A DNA stretch of 42,968 bases from a virus. This document shows positions 25,201-31,821 of the stretch, one piece after another; positions within the stretch are counted from its first letter, which is position 1; every line of letters starts with the position of its first letter. A program made the position numbers and the translations under genes. The notes under the pieces were generated by a model. It ran no database searches, was not told where the DNA came from, and worked only from the letters and a program-made list of their open reading frames with translations. The stretch spans positions 1 to 42,968 of the IMG/VR virus record IMGVR_UViG_3300034374_006151. The stretch is one strand, 5' to 3'.

Positions 25201-25672
25201 GCTGACCCCAACCCAGCAGAGCCTCTTCGCCTACCTGCGCGGCCAGGGAACGTACATTCGTGGCGACGGTGGGGCTACCTACGCGGTCGATCCTGACGGC
25301 AACACGGTTCGGACTGTCGTCGGGTCGTCTGGTCTGGGCGCATCCGGGCTCTATCCTAACCTCGAGCCCGGTGAGTTCTACAACATGGAGGAGGCGCTCA
25401 ACGCCGTCATCGCCTCGGAATGGTACGCCCTCAAGTCCGACTACACCGACAGCAACCTCGGCAGCGGGGCTGACACGAAGAAGGAGGTTCTCTCCGAGAT
25501 CATCAGCCTCTACACCTCCGGCGCCAACGTGGGCGGGACGGCTCGCACGGCTCTGTTCAACCTCTTCCCCGACCTCGCGTCGGATGTTCTGGAGCGGCGT
25601 CACAACGTCCCTCCCGAGCTGCTCCCTCCTGACATGCTCGACGCCATCCTCAATTCTGGAGTAACGCCATGA
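19265..25672 (+). CDS. Giant 2135-residue DNA-ejection protein with extra domains
   Basis: The largest gene, in the place of T7 gp16. Residues about 195-290 contain hydrophobic segments (LTSALAQFLIPFG...). Residues about 535-800 form a globular domain whose GIDNKVLSF and VVILDR resemble the helix-hairpin-helix and catalytic Lys/Asp of OGG2-type DNA glycosylases (K701, D719). Residues about 960-980 form a small hydrophobic Gly/Ala helix, and about 1150-1330 are coiled coils. From about 1380 (AVNFIGNSALT) a long helical region resembles the C-terminal part of large multi-domain ejection proteins. No lytic transglycosylase motif is visible. It is likely ejected with the DNA. Starts at a TAATG junction. 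Confidence 0.75.
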   Translation: MPANPQAIAHYRNLREQANASIPSEAGPARAAAANPPVPKAWVNAGDMDLLVEQRPDGVFVTGKRLPDGSSTTFPAIPAEGVVGLPSTVNATTEGNEPTVAWSDMPKVEEPSTGELIGQDLQQGFIELMEGRIGDRAAEEVFRNGLNLFSEARDFLASGIPDETRDALGIQAEVTPYGDAFVGAVRDVVGREDGDNELESVSGSLTSALAQFLIPFGAISKGGQALGVVKAGGWLEASGQAAGYGMLTDIVAWDAHEGRFADLVQSVPWAANPITEWLATDEDGDALYERLKTSVEGLALGGITEAGLRGLVTAARLIKQGRVARGLLGEEGLATLKQHLADFAADETGTVRIPGGGGPDAGDVQPPATPEDVRSVGADSEVGLMTPDEVRGMFEAEPEATLQDVQLAPSTATDPVVAQENVRIKQMFEDHVAAPAEARDNQGRLAPYLRMTADLGDDVELPKGVPQSTNVGNAPASLAQVDEALDLARGEELTVETWGRSMAHVYGSPEVPVAPHRLINQLQNVDAWAADLERLTPSQLRNVEDGLADAAIMGGLYSSGKAAPEDTAGLLLWSFLSKGVDPFTQEAMFLDVSSRGVREGINAEMAPWIRLALDGNFTKDKVAEFVAWAKGVAPKGSGLAGAGTAHNLNAFGDFLQKMGETGPDGVSHLQTLHNMIADGTPSRDIRRWFHSNVQGVGIDNKVLSFTLLAAGRTDVVILDRVQIRNMFDDGRFAGINIYDGKKVKGQGSGALTGTTFAPVTTGARGLAIYEMIEEALLGKLGELSERLGREMTPGRFHWESWVLKSEQEVDHATLSALRQGIEARNRPSNGGPGTGVPAWANVYVRQGKHATYNYGVSYGVDMDGVRHYKYETSDGTEYVFSPSEWTDARDAFSNPKNGVIPADFKVSEYTDAPWIDAPSVNREKLDGIIRQHGTPLSGTGGDGANVSPGDAGTSRGRRGGAALAGGAGAAVLAGSAGQDALASTGEDGLQTYFDAEGNERVVGSDALFVLVPPRPGESDLGGAVDAPAGDPATEEFQVAGNVTNTLEEIYKKLGWIPPTIDESAGKVLGGTITDETFDALRSSLGSPSMDDIDVALGSFPYASLTETGQIDDFFAAVTDAFSQQIGDVTGAAPRAAIAGMRDEVTALQNQLADLTAGPLASADVKGMTQVQRDLLEIDLVRRIEDLEQRIARSGRAEQGVMTDDTVAWLANATGLTEDQLLNRATGEAYNAPQLRAARAIVEGSLDQVRSIHAETLLNPTTENLALLRRQAQITSALLLQFKGAVAEAGRALGSLRANAAMPPDMPAGAMPPNDLMRAVMLADYVETTGGEEVNKRFLAMMTEALKEPNSSLLADYTRRASGASTMDMLVEAWINSLLGSPTTHAVNFIGNSALTTSLLTERWLAPFIPTGNTTGPRRTFGSSAAYTFALMSSFREALQLAFRAGTSNSYSSKFTTATRGSALTIENIAQLRNRDTGNYLSDLFDRSVGTVLEDAGLLLPRGTLEQGGLTAYLADGLFEYYYRGPSRVLSSADEFFKVINYRAAVAEYAYMQATAEGLTGQAFKDRVDAIMASPDTLAPDIHLGAIEHSRYATLQMDSTPVMQSFAQLRSTVAGGKIVVPFLNVIANIIRVGAHRMPVAGLAMPDNIARLQTGNAADRQEVVSRQVMGGMLLMSGAMLAANGCITGRLTDNYEQREALATEGIQPYSFNMGCFGGEDGHFISYARTEPMSSFLAMSADVSQMLAYTDKEQDATMIAAAALSSVANYTMDQSFLQGVVTVLNAATPNSRDMEAGLDKAGRVGTEMAVGLLMGTFGPAGPGSPLMANLNRTFGDGDVRRDTRPDPMGNYLERQLESVLNRYRSRTLGLSDDVTILDWEFDALPVRYNWLGKPMPYDAFGPDVLSPFPQMQAEHDAAFLVDELGLDPERAATLDLTGMRVGPDNEIPLSKWGGYVDAVGISGEFIRLGLIPPSVPGRLLGVELTPTQQSLFAYLRGQGTYIRGDGGATYAVDPDGNTVRTVVGSSGLGASGLYPNLEPGEFYNMEEALNAVIASEWYALKSDYTDSNLGSGADTKKEVLSEIISLYTSGANVGGTARTALFNLFPDLASDVLERRHNVPPELLPPDMLDAILNSGVTP

Positions 25673-27210
25673 CGATCAGCAACCTCTCGAGCCGCACCGG
25701 GCATGTCGCCCTGGGCGGAGAGACGACCTTCACCTACGGCTTCGAGATCTTTGCCAGCACCGATCTCGTGGTCGAGCGCAACGGGACGGCCCTGGTCGAG
25801 GGGACCGACTACACTGTGGCGGGCGTCGGCAACGCCAGCGGCGGGACCATCACCCTGGACGGTACGCAGTTCCCATCTGGCGCGACGGTCGATGACACCT
25901 GGGTTCTCTATCGTGCGGTGACCAAGGAGCGCCTCGCGGACTACCAGACGGCCGGGGACTTCCGCGCCGTCACGGTGAACGCCGAGCTGGACAAGATGAT
26001 CGCCATCACACAGGAAATGCAGCGCGACATCGACTACGGGATCAAGTTCCCCATCGAGGACGCTCTGGCGACGGGCGACAACACCATGCCCGCAAAGGCA
26101 TCGAGGCTGGGCAAGTACCTGTACTTTGACGCCGTGACGGGTCTGCCATCGGTGGCTGCAGCCGTTGACACGTCGGCGGTCTCCTCATTCATGGCTACGG
26201 TGCTGGACGATACGACGGCAGCAGAAGCTCGCACTACTCTAGGTGCAGCAGGTACAACCGCAGCGTCCACCACGGCGGCGGGCATTGTCGAGCTTGCGAC
26301 CGAATTAGAAACTGCCGTCGGGACTGACACCACTAGAGCAGTCACCCCCAACTCGCTCAAGGGCAAACTGCCTTGGGGCGCTTCGCCCGGAGGAACAGCC
26401 GACGCAATTGAAGTTACCTATAGTCCAGCCCTTACAAGCCTTCCTGACGGCCAGCTGTGCTTTTTCCGGGCGGCAGCAGCCAACACGTCCACTACGCCAA
26501 CATTCAACCCAAACGGCTTAGGTGCATCGACCATCGTCAAGAATGGCAATCAGCCGCTAGTAGCTGGGGACATTGCTGGGCAATATCACGAGATCATTCT
26601 GCGATACGAGGCGACCAACGCGCGCTGGGAGCTGCTCAACCCTGCCGTTCCAGCGGCAGCTGCGGCCGGGAGAGTCAAGATTATTGATAACGATTGGTCA
26701 ACCGGCACTCCAAGCTCAGTGACGTTTGAGGACGCTGACGGCATGGACTGGAGCACCTACAGCTATTTCGAGATCGAGCTGCAAGGCTACATCTCGGCGA
26801 CCTGCCGACTTTTGTGCACGTTCAGCCAAGGCGGGGCTTATCAAACTGGGGGCACTGATTACTTCTACGCCAACACGGGGTTTCGGTTCACTGCTGGTTC
26901 TTCCAACGGCACCTCAGCTATTAATATTCCCAATATCTACAATGAAATCTACAAAGGCAGCGCTCAGTACAATGAGATGTTCCATATGAGGGCCACCCTA
27001 TATCCGGGCTTGTCTGATGGGACGAACATCTGTGGCCCTTACATTCACTGGAGCTTCGTATCTTCTGCGGCTCCCGGCGGAAACAGAGGTCATGCAAATG
27101 GCACTGGCTCTTTGCGAAACTTGGTTGCGACTGAGATTGACGGCATCAAGTTTGAGCAGAACACCGGCAACATGCCTAATGGATCGTTCAAGGTCTGGGG
27201 GATCGTCTGA
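25669..27210 (+). CDS. Tail fibre protein with T7 gp17-type N-terminus
   Basis: A 513-residue protein. Residues about 1-150 match the N-terminal tail-attachment domain of T7-type fibres: FTYGFEIFASTDLVVERNG, YTVAGVGNASGGTITL, and ELDKMIAITQEMQRDID. A Thr/Ala-rich shaft follows, then a receptor-binding C-terminus. Base composition changes near 26.2 kb (about residue 180): the attachment part has the GC-rich bias of the virion genes, while the shaft and tip are markedly less GC-rich. This fits exchange of the host-range module by recombination. Confidence 0.82.
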   Translation: MTISNLSSRTGHVALGGETTFTYGFEIFASTDLVVERNGTALVEGTDYTVAGVGNASGGTITLDGTQFPSGATVDDTWVLYRAVTKERLADYQTAGDFRAVTVNAELDKMIAITQEMQRDIDYGIKFPIEDALATGDNTMPAKASRLGKYLYFDAVTGLPSVAAAVDTSAVSSFMATVLDDTTAAEARTTLGAAGTTAASTTAAGIVELATELETAVGTDTTRAVTPNSLKGKLPWGASPGGTADAIEVTYSPALTSLPDGQLCFFRAAAANTSTTPTFNPNGLGASTIVKNGNQPLVAGDIAGQYHEIILRYEATNARWELLNPAVPAAAAAGRVKIIDNDWSTGTPSSVTFEDADGMDWSTYSYFEIELQGYISATCRLLCTFSQGGAYQTGGTDYFYANTGFRFTAGSSNGTSAINIPNIYNEIYKGSAQYNEMFHMRATLYPGLSDGTNICGPYIHWSFVSSAAPGGNRGHANGTGSLRNLVATEIDGIKFEQNTGNMPNGSFKVWGIV

Positions 27211-27506
27211 TGACTCGATATAATATGACGGGCCAAGGAGAGATTGTTCCTTTCACGCCTGAAGAAGAAGCTGCGGCGGACGCAATCGAAGCGGCAGATG
27301 CCGCAATCGAAGAGGCAAATGCCGCTGCCGCGCCCATGCAGGAGTGGGAAGCTGCCATGGTGGCAAGCGACTCTCTGATGACGCGGGATGTCGAAGATCT
27401 GATTGACACCCTGCTGGTGACGGAGGTGCTACTGGAAAATCAGTTGCCGACTAAGCTGGCTGAGTTCCGGATTAAGAAGAAGGCATTGCGGGACACCAAG
27501 CCATGA
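27210..27506 (+). CDS. Small acidic protein after the tail fibre
   Basis: A 98-residue protein. Its start, MTRYNMTGQGEIVPFTPEEEAAADA, recalls small tail-fibre-associated proteins. A long Ala/Glu helix (about residues 22-45) and a basic C-terminus follow. It overlaps the fibre stop by one base and the next gene by four. It may be a fibre chaperone, judged by position only. Confidence 0.55.
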   Translation: MTRYNMTGQGEIVPFTPEEEAAADAIEAADAAIEEANAAAAPMQEWEAAMVASDSLMTRDVEDLIDTLLVTEVLLENQLPTKLAEFRIKKKALRDTKP

Positions 27507-27748
27507 AAGGAATCCTCACCAGTGTCGAGGCTTCATATGGAAGTTTTATGACATACAGCGCAGCCACGGTTAACACCGTTGTGATTTCTTCACAGCCAAA
27601 AGAGGCGGCTTGGATTGATAGCTATGGGATCATCGAGTGGCTGGCAGTTGGGGACCACTGGTTCTTAATTCTATCGGCCCTAGCTGTGCTCGTCAGGCTC
27701 GGAATTGATTTGCCAAAGTTGATAAAATACGTTTCAAATAAAGATTAA
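27503..27748 (+). CDS. Possible holin, T7 type (one membrane helix)
   Basis: An 81-residue protein with one clear hydrophobic segment (WFLILSALAVLVRLGI, about residues 52-67) followed by a basic tail KLIKYVSNKD. This resembles single-helix holins that lie just after the tail fibre in T7-like phages. Another holin candidate follows the endolysin, so the two may act as holin and antiholin, or one may be a remnant of an older cassette. Confidence 0.5.
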   Translation: MKGILTSVEASYGSFMTYSAATVNTVVISSQPKEAAWIDSYGIIEWLAVGDHWFLILSALAVLVRLGIDLPKLIKYVSNKD

Positions 27749-27779
27749 AAAACCAATTCAAAGGGCGAAAAAAATAAAC

Positions 27780-27833
27780 GACCTAGAGACTCTGGCGCGT
27801 ACCATCTACGGAGAAGCGGAGACCAACGACTGA
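27780..27833 (+). pseudogene. Vestige of a SleB-type cell-wall hydrolase
   Basis: In the 139-base gap after the holin candidate, one frame reads DLETLARTIYGEAETND and then TGA at 27831-27833. This matches the conserved N-terminal motif of SleB-like hydrolases (LART-IYGEAR), the catalytic glutamate being the one in GEA. No start codon or ribosome site precedes it in this frame and the rest of the enzyme is absent. It looks like the remaining edge of a hydrolase gene displaced by the present M15 endolysin cassette. Confidence 0.5.
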
Positions 27834-27887
27834 GAGGATCAAATCGAACGCCTCTTTTTAAGGTAATTTGCAAAAAGGAAGTTTGTT

Positions 27888-28118
27888 ATGACTATAGACG
27901 CATCAAAAATTCGTAAAATTGGTTCGGGTGCCGTTCCAAATGGAACCTCTGCATTGACAGCCCAGGCTGTCGCGGCCCCTGCTGGCGGCATCGGAGCGCA
28001 CCAGGGCGCTTATGACACCGCCATCAATCGTGACGTAATGATTGCTGCGGTGAACAACAACCGCACGCGCATTGCTGAAATTGAAGCGGCTCTTCAGGCT
28101 TTCGGCATTGCTCTTTAA
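27888..28118 (+). CDS. Small protein in the lysis cassette
   Basis: A 76-residue protein preceded by AAAAAGGAAG. It has a flexible, Ala/Gly-rich N-terminal half and a C-terminal helix NNNRTRIAEIEAALQAFGIAL, a common ending of small proteins encoded beside phage endolysins. It is coupled to the endolysin by TAATG. Function unknown. Confidence 0.6.
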   Translation: MTIDASKIRKIGSGAVPNGTSALTAQAVAAPAGGIGAHQGAYDTAINRDVMIAAVNNNRTRIAEIEAALQAFGIAL

Positions 28119-28522
28119 TGCCAAGCTTTAGCAAGCATTCTTTGGCTCGTCTGGAGACGTGCGATGACCGCCTGATTGCTATCTGCAATCGGGTCATCAA
28201 GTGCATGGATTTCACGGTTGTCGAAGGGCACCGATCCAACGAGAGCCAGGAGATTATGTTTAATACGGGTCGCTCAAAGTTGCGTGCGGGAATGTCTCGC
28301 CACAATCGCGAACCGTCCATGGCCGTTGATGTTGCTCCGTATCGCAATGGGGGCATCGACTGGGACTCTCGTGAGCACTTCATCTTGCTGGCCGGCCATA
28401 TGTTTCAGGCTGCTAGGGAGCTTGGTGTCCAGCTTCGTTGGGGCGGGGACTGGGACGGAGATCTAGACTTTAGGGACCAGAGCTTCAATGATCTCCCCCA
28501 CTTTGAAATCGTAGGAGACTGA
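28118..28522 (+). CDS. M15-family endolysin (peptidoglycan endopeptidase)
   Basis: A 134-residue zinc peptidase of the VanY/M15C type. Zinc ligands are seen as H62 in SRHN, D71 in SMAVDVAP and H128 in DLPHFEI, with LRWGGDWD near residue 107 typical of phage L-alanyl-D-glutamate or D-Ala peptidases. It cuts peptide bonds in the cell wall at lysis. No signal peptide is present, so it needs a holin. Length is standard for single-domain enzymes of this group. Confidence 0.85.
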   Translation: MPSFSKHSLARLETCDDRLIAICNRVIKCMDFTVVEGHRSNESQEIMFNTGRSKLRAGMSRHNREPSMAVDVAPYRNGGIDWDSREHFILLAGHMFQAARELGVQLRWGGDWDGDLDFRDQSFNDLPHFEIVGD

Positions 28523-28524
28523 AC

Positions 28525-28710
28525 ATGATTAAAGCTTGGTACGCATCGAAGACGCTTTGGGCGAATGTGATTGCCGGAGCCGCTACAGTCGCCGGAGTAT
28601 TTGGCGTTGACGTTGGGCTCGGGCCTGAAGAGCAGGCTCAGCTCGTTGCTGGCGTAATGGTGGTTGTGAATATCATCCTGCGCTTTGTCACGGACACCAA
28701 GATCCGATGA
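28525..28710 (+). CDS. Holin (two membrane helices)
   Basis: A 61-residue protein with two hydrophobic helices: about residues 12-28 (LWANVIAGAATVAGVFG) and 38-55 (AQLVAGVMVVVNIILRFV), joined by an acidic turn and ending in a basic tail. This matches small two-helix holins encoded directly after phage endolysins. It would open the inner membrane for the M15 enzyme. It overlaps the inner spanin gene as ATGA. Confidence 0.75.
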   Translation: MIKAWYASKTLWANVIAGAATVAGVFGVDVGLGPEEQAQLVAGVMVVVNIILRFVTDTKIR

Positions 28711-28925
28711 CCCTTTGGATTGCCCTGGGAGCCCTCACAGGGCTTTTAGGCACGCTCCTGTACTTCCACCGCCAAGGAAAGGCTTCAGGGCGCTCTGACG
28801 CGCTCCTGGAGTCTTTTGAGGCTAAGAACAAGGCCATGAAGGAAGCAAGCAATGTCGAGGACTCTGTGCGCGGCATGTCTGACGGCACTGTTCACGATGA
28901 GCGGGTGCGTTGGAACCGAGATTGA
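28707..28925 (+). CDS. Inner spanin-like protein (Rz type)
   Basis: A 72-residue protein with one N-terminal membrane helix (IALGALTGLLGTLLYFH) and a periplasmic helix (RSDALLESFEAKNKAMKEA), ending GMSDGTVHDERVRWNRD, an ending common among short Rz-like proteins. It would join the outer spanin to disrupt the outer membrane. The periplasmic helix is short compared with lambda Rz. The outer spanin gene starts inside it in another frame. Confidence 0.68.
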   Translation: MTLWIALGALTGLLGTLLYFHRQGKASGRSDALLESFEAKNKAMKEASNVEDSVRGMSDGTVHDERVRWNRD

Positions 28926-29055
28926 CGAGTGCGGAGCCTTCTCTCCGATTTACACATCGTCTCGTGATACCCTGACTCCTGGTACTGAGCGCCAGATTGT
29001 AGTTCACAATCTCTCTGGTGAGATTCTTTGCGGCTGGAATGCGCTTCAAGATTAA
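28852..29055 (+). CDS. Outer spanin-like lipoprotein (Rz1 type)
   Basis: A 67-residue protein with a signal sequence ending in MSGC, where Cys19 is the likely lipidated residue, so it should sit in the outer membrane. GGAAG precedes the ATG. It begins in the +1 frame within the inner spanin gene and extends about 130 bases beyond it, the partly nested arrangement typical of Rz/Rz1 pairs. It lacks the usual proline-rich body. Confidence 0.65.
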   Translation: MSRTLCAACLTALFTMSGCVGTEIDECGAFSPIYTSSRDTLTPGTERQIVVHNLSGEILCGWNALQD

Positions 29056-29437
29056 ACGCCGCGTATGACATATCTTCGTTGCTTCTTGGGTGCCCTATAG
29101 GTGCCCTGACTGTTGGGTCCTTAGCTAAGTCACTGAAATCATTGGTGTAATTGACCCTGACCTCTGCCTTCGGAGGGCAGAGGTAAAAGACCTCTGGGAT
29201 GGGAGCCATGGAGAACAACTCCCATCCCAGAGCCTCAAGGCCCAGGGGAGGCCGACCTTGAGGAGCCTTCTGTCCTTACCGGCACAATGCGACCACTCGA
29301 CCTTGCAGGTGAGGACAAGGGATTGGTGGAGGGGAACCGGCTTAACTTCTCTTGAAGCAGGAGCAGAGTGTTTCTGAAGCAGGCTGACGGTTGCCTCAGA
29401 TCAAAGCCCCTCCTTTGCGCATCCCTGGTTGAGCTTT
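29056..29437. other. Non-coding zone between convergent operons
   Basis: These 382 bases lie between the last rightward gene (outer spanin) and the last leftward gene (vWA-like). I find no credible gene. The first part has a short direct repeat of GGTGCCCT (about 29089-29107) and a 10-base palindrome CTTAGCTAAG (29120-29129). The middle is a hairpin array, described separately. The end has a weaker stem formed by CTG/CAG and AGGC/GCCT (29374-29399). None of the hairpins is followed by a good U-tract. Confidence 0.6.
29160..29317. ncRNA. Array of four strong consecutive hairpins
   Basis: Four stems follow one another almost without gaps: ACCTCTGCC/GGCAGAGGT (29160-29184, 9 pairs), CTCTGGGATGGGAG with its exact complement (29192-29232, 14 pairs, 13-base loop), CCTCAAGG/CCTTGAGG (29233-29263, 8 pairs) and TGTCCTTACC/GGTGAGGACA (29271-29317, 10 pairs with one G-U). 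The second stem is perfect over 14 pairs. No U-tracts follow, so the element is more likely a structured RNA, an RNase-resistant 3' end for both operons, or a DNA-level site, than simple terminators. Confidence 0.45.
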
Positions 29438-30331
29438 TTAGTCATTGTTGTTCTCTTCCATTTCTTCCTGCGTTTTCTCCCACTCAGCCAGAACCGCTCT
29501 GACTGCGTTGCTCTTGTCGCCAAAAGTGGCGTCTTGACAGCCGAGAAGGCTATCAAACATCAATACCGGACCATCGGCAAGCTGAGACTTGACCTCTTTG
29601 GGCCAGCCCTTGCACGGAGTTCCATAGCCGCCGCTAAATGAGTCACAGAAATTCCCCTCAAAGCGAAATCCACTGGACTCAAGGATCGAGAAATGCAGCC
29701 GCCGCAAACAGGACGGATGCGTCAGGGCAAAGGACATCATGTCCAGATCAAGCGGCTCGCCCGCAGCCTTCAGCTCATACTCGCCCCAATAGCGAATGCC
29801 ACCAGCTTTAGAATGGTCAAAGGCAACGAGCTGGACTGAATGACCTGAGTTCTCCAGAACATCAATCAGGCCAGCAATGGCTGCGCCACGGTTTCTGATT
29901 GTCTCCGTGGAGTTGGAAGCAGACGCCGAGATGCTGACATAGACAGGAATAATATGCTTGCGTGCATTCATGTCAGGATTGTGCGTCACCATGCATTCCA
30001 TGTCACCGCCAATAAATCTTGGAACAGACGGATACATACCGGCAACATCGTATCCAAAAGAAGGAAAAACGGCCTCCATCTGCTGCACTGAACTGGCAGC
30101 GATCTCGGCAAAGTCAGCCCGCCCTTCGGGCCATCCATTTTCAGCGAGGTCGATAGCCTCTTCCAAGGATGTTGATCCTGTAAAAGAAACGCTTCCTGTT
30201 TTGGATTGCTCGTTAGAATCCCATCCACGGCTTGGTTCTTTCGCGAGTTCAATGAAATCGCTCCAGCGCCCAGATTCAAAAAGAAACCCTTTCTTGGGAT
30301 GGCCCTTGCTTCTGATTTCTTGGACGTGCAT
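29438..30331 (-). CDS. vWA-like partner of the MoxR/CobS ATPase
   Basis: A 297-residue protein coupled to the ATPase gene by TAATG with GAGGTG before the start. FIGGDMECMV and IIPVYVSISASASNSTETIRNRGAAIAGLIDVLENSGHSV resemble a degenerate von Willebrand A fold; the SASAS segment stands where the MIDAS DxSxS would be. In phages such proteins are regularly paired with MoxR-like ATPases. The pair probably acts as a chaperone or metal-insertion machine on an unknown target. The loss of the first MIDAS Asp suggests altered metal binding. Confidence 0.65.
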   Translation of the reverse strand: MHVQEIRSKGHPKKGFLFESGRWSDFIELAKEPSRGWDSNEQSKTGSVSFTGSTSLEEAIDLAENGWPEGRADFAEIAASSVQQMEAVFPSFGYDVAGMYPSVPRFIGGDMECMVTHNPDMNARKHIIPVYVSISASASNSTETIRNRGAAIAGLIDVLENSGHSVQLVAFDHSKAGGIRYWGEYELKAAGEPLDLDMMSFALTHPSCLRRLHFSILESSGFRFEGNFCDSFSGGYGTPCKGWPKEVKSQLADGPVLMFDSLLGCQDATFGDKSNAVRAVLAEWEKTQEEMEENNND

Positions 30332-31821
30332 TACATCACCTCTGCGTTGATCTTGGTGCGGGCCTCTTTGTCCATGCCTTTCCAGATGACCATCTCCTCA
30401 ACCATCTGCCGACTCATGCCCGCACGCAGCAGACGCGAGCCAAAGATCGAGGCACGAGGCGAGACAACAAACCGGAGCTTCAGTTTGAAGACAGCCTTGC
30501 GAATTGCCTGCACCCGACGGACCCAATCAATCATGTCGTCGCCAGCGAGAGCGGTCTCCAGAGCCTCATCGTAGTCAAAGTCGACAACAACGAAGCGATC
30601 CAGAGTTGCGCCATCAAGGGCGTTGCGCCCGACGTAGATACGGTCAGCTCCACGTCCGAAAGTATTGGCCGCAGCAATGCACCGGAAGTCCTTATGACGC
30701 TCGATCACGCCATCAGGGAAGTCAGCGTGTCCGTTAGCCAGGGCGGCATTGAAAGCCATCATGGCACCGGCAGAGCTCGCGTCGACCTCATCGAACAGGA
30801 ACAGGCCACCGTTCTCATAGGTCTCACGGAAGGCCGTGCGGACCGTCTTGCCGTTGGCATCAACAAAACCGGTCAGCTTGTAAGGGCTGTCAACCGCACC
30901 AGTGAAGCGGAACGGAATGGCAAGAGACTTCGCAATCTGCTCGGCAACACTCGTCTTGCCTGAGCCAGCAGGACCGATCAGCATGGCGTTCAGGTCACAC
31001 TGCACCGTCTTGAAGACCTGCGGAAACGCCTCGTGAGCAAGCTCGACCGGAGGCGTATCCCCACCCGGAGGCGGAGCAGGCTGGATCATGTGCGGCATCC
31101 GAGCCTTGACCTCCGTAGAGATCATGTCGATCACTTTCTTCTCGGTCAGCGCATCGTCCTCTGCACGGAGAGCGTCCCGAACGATGGGAACGATTGCAGA
31201 AGCAATCAGCGTCGTCATCGGGTCGGTCCCCTCGGGGATCTTCACTTCCTTGGTTGCAGGAGCAGGTTCCGGCGCAGGAGCAGGCGCAGGAGCAGGAGGC
31301 AACGTGCCATCATGCTCGATAGGCGTCTCGATAGGCGCAGGCTCTTGATCGGGATCGGGGGTATAGAGCTTTAGCCATGCCATCGGATCGGACTGATAAG
31401 GATTGCCGGGAACGTAGGCTGGCGATTCGATCTCGCCCGCATTCAGGTAATGCTCCAAGCGAATCGAATGAGACCCCTCCAAGAACATGCGCTGAGCTTT
31501 GTGGGCTCCAATCGCTGCCAAATCGCGGCGAAATTCGCGGCGGAAAACCGCAATCTCTGATTTGGAATAGCCATGGCCCTCAAGAATGCTAAAAGCATAA
31601 CCATCATTAAGGACAATCCTAATCTTATCCGTCTTGGAAAAATGCTGGCACTTTTCGGACGGAAGGCCGTAACCATTCAGCATTGAGTTCATTTCTGAAG
31701 TTGTGAGAGCCTCATGGAAAAAACAATGGTCCAGTCCTGTCGGATACCTATTAAACAACTTGGTCAGAAGCGCCCGCCTCTTCTCCGTCTTCATCTGTGT
31801 GCGTCGATTAAAGGTAGCCAT
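30331..31821 (-). CDS. MoxR/CobS-like AAA+ ATPase
   Basis: A 496-residue protein. The N-terminal helical region (1-150) is followed by a proline/alanine-rich linker (about 173-190) and then the AAA+ core: Walker A GPAGSGKT (283-290), Walker B LFLFDEVDA (340-348), a sensor segment AAANTFGRGAD and an arginine-bearing GATLDRF. This is the CobS/MoxR branch of AAA+ remodelers. The start at 31821 has GGAG at proper spacing. Together with the downstream vWA-like gene it forms a two-gene unit. Its substrate is unknown. Confidence 0.82.
   Translation of the reverse strand: MATFNRRTQMKTEKRRALLTKLFNRYPTGLDHCFFHEALTTSEMNSMLNGYGLPSEKCQHFSKTDKIRIVLNDGYAFSILEGHGYSKSEIAVFRREFRRDLAAIGAHKAQRMFLEGSHSIRLEHYLNAGEIESPAYVPGNPYQSDPMAWLKLYTPDPDQEPAPIETPIEHDGTLPPAPAPAPAPEPAPATKEVKIPEGTDPMTTLIASAIVPIVRDALRAEDDALTEKKVIDMISTEVKARMPHMIQPAPPPGGDTPPVELAHEAFPQVFKTVQCDLNAMLIGPAGSGKTSVAEQIAKSLAIPFRFTGAVDSPYKLTGFVDANGKTVRTAFRETYENGGLFLFDEVDASSAGAMMAFNAALANGHADFPDGVIERHKDFRCIAAANTFGRGADRIYVGRNALDGATLDRFVVVDFDYDEALETALAGDDMIDWVRRVQAIRKAVFKLKLRFVVSPRASIFGSRLLRAGMSRQMVEEMVIWKGMDKEARTKINAEVM

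Noticed and set aside
25669-27210. Diversity-generating retroelement target in the tail fibre, as in BPP-1
   Set aside because: No reverse transcriptase and no template-like near-repeat of the fibre 3' end is visible in the window.
29086-29110. Short repeat of GGTGCCCT as an attachment site
   Set aside because: Only eight bases, directly repeated, with no integrase gene in the window.
29160-29184. First hairpin of the array as a rho-independent terminator
   Set aside because: It is followed by AAAAG in the rightward direction and by no U-tract leftward.
29190-29320. tRNA or tRNA-like gene in the convergent zone
   Set aside because: The stems do not form a cloverleaf, and no T-arm consensus (GGTTCGA) or anticodon loop of seven bases is present.
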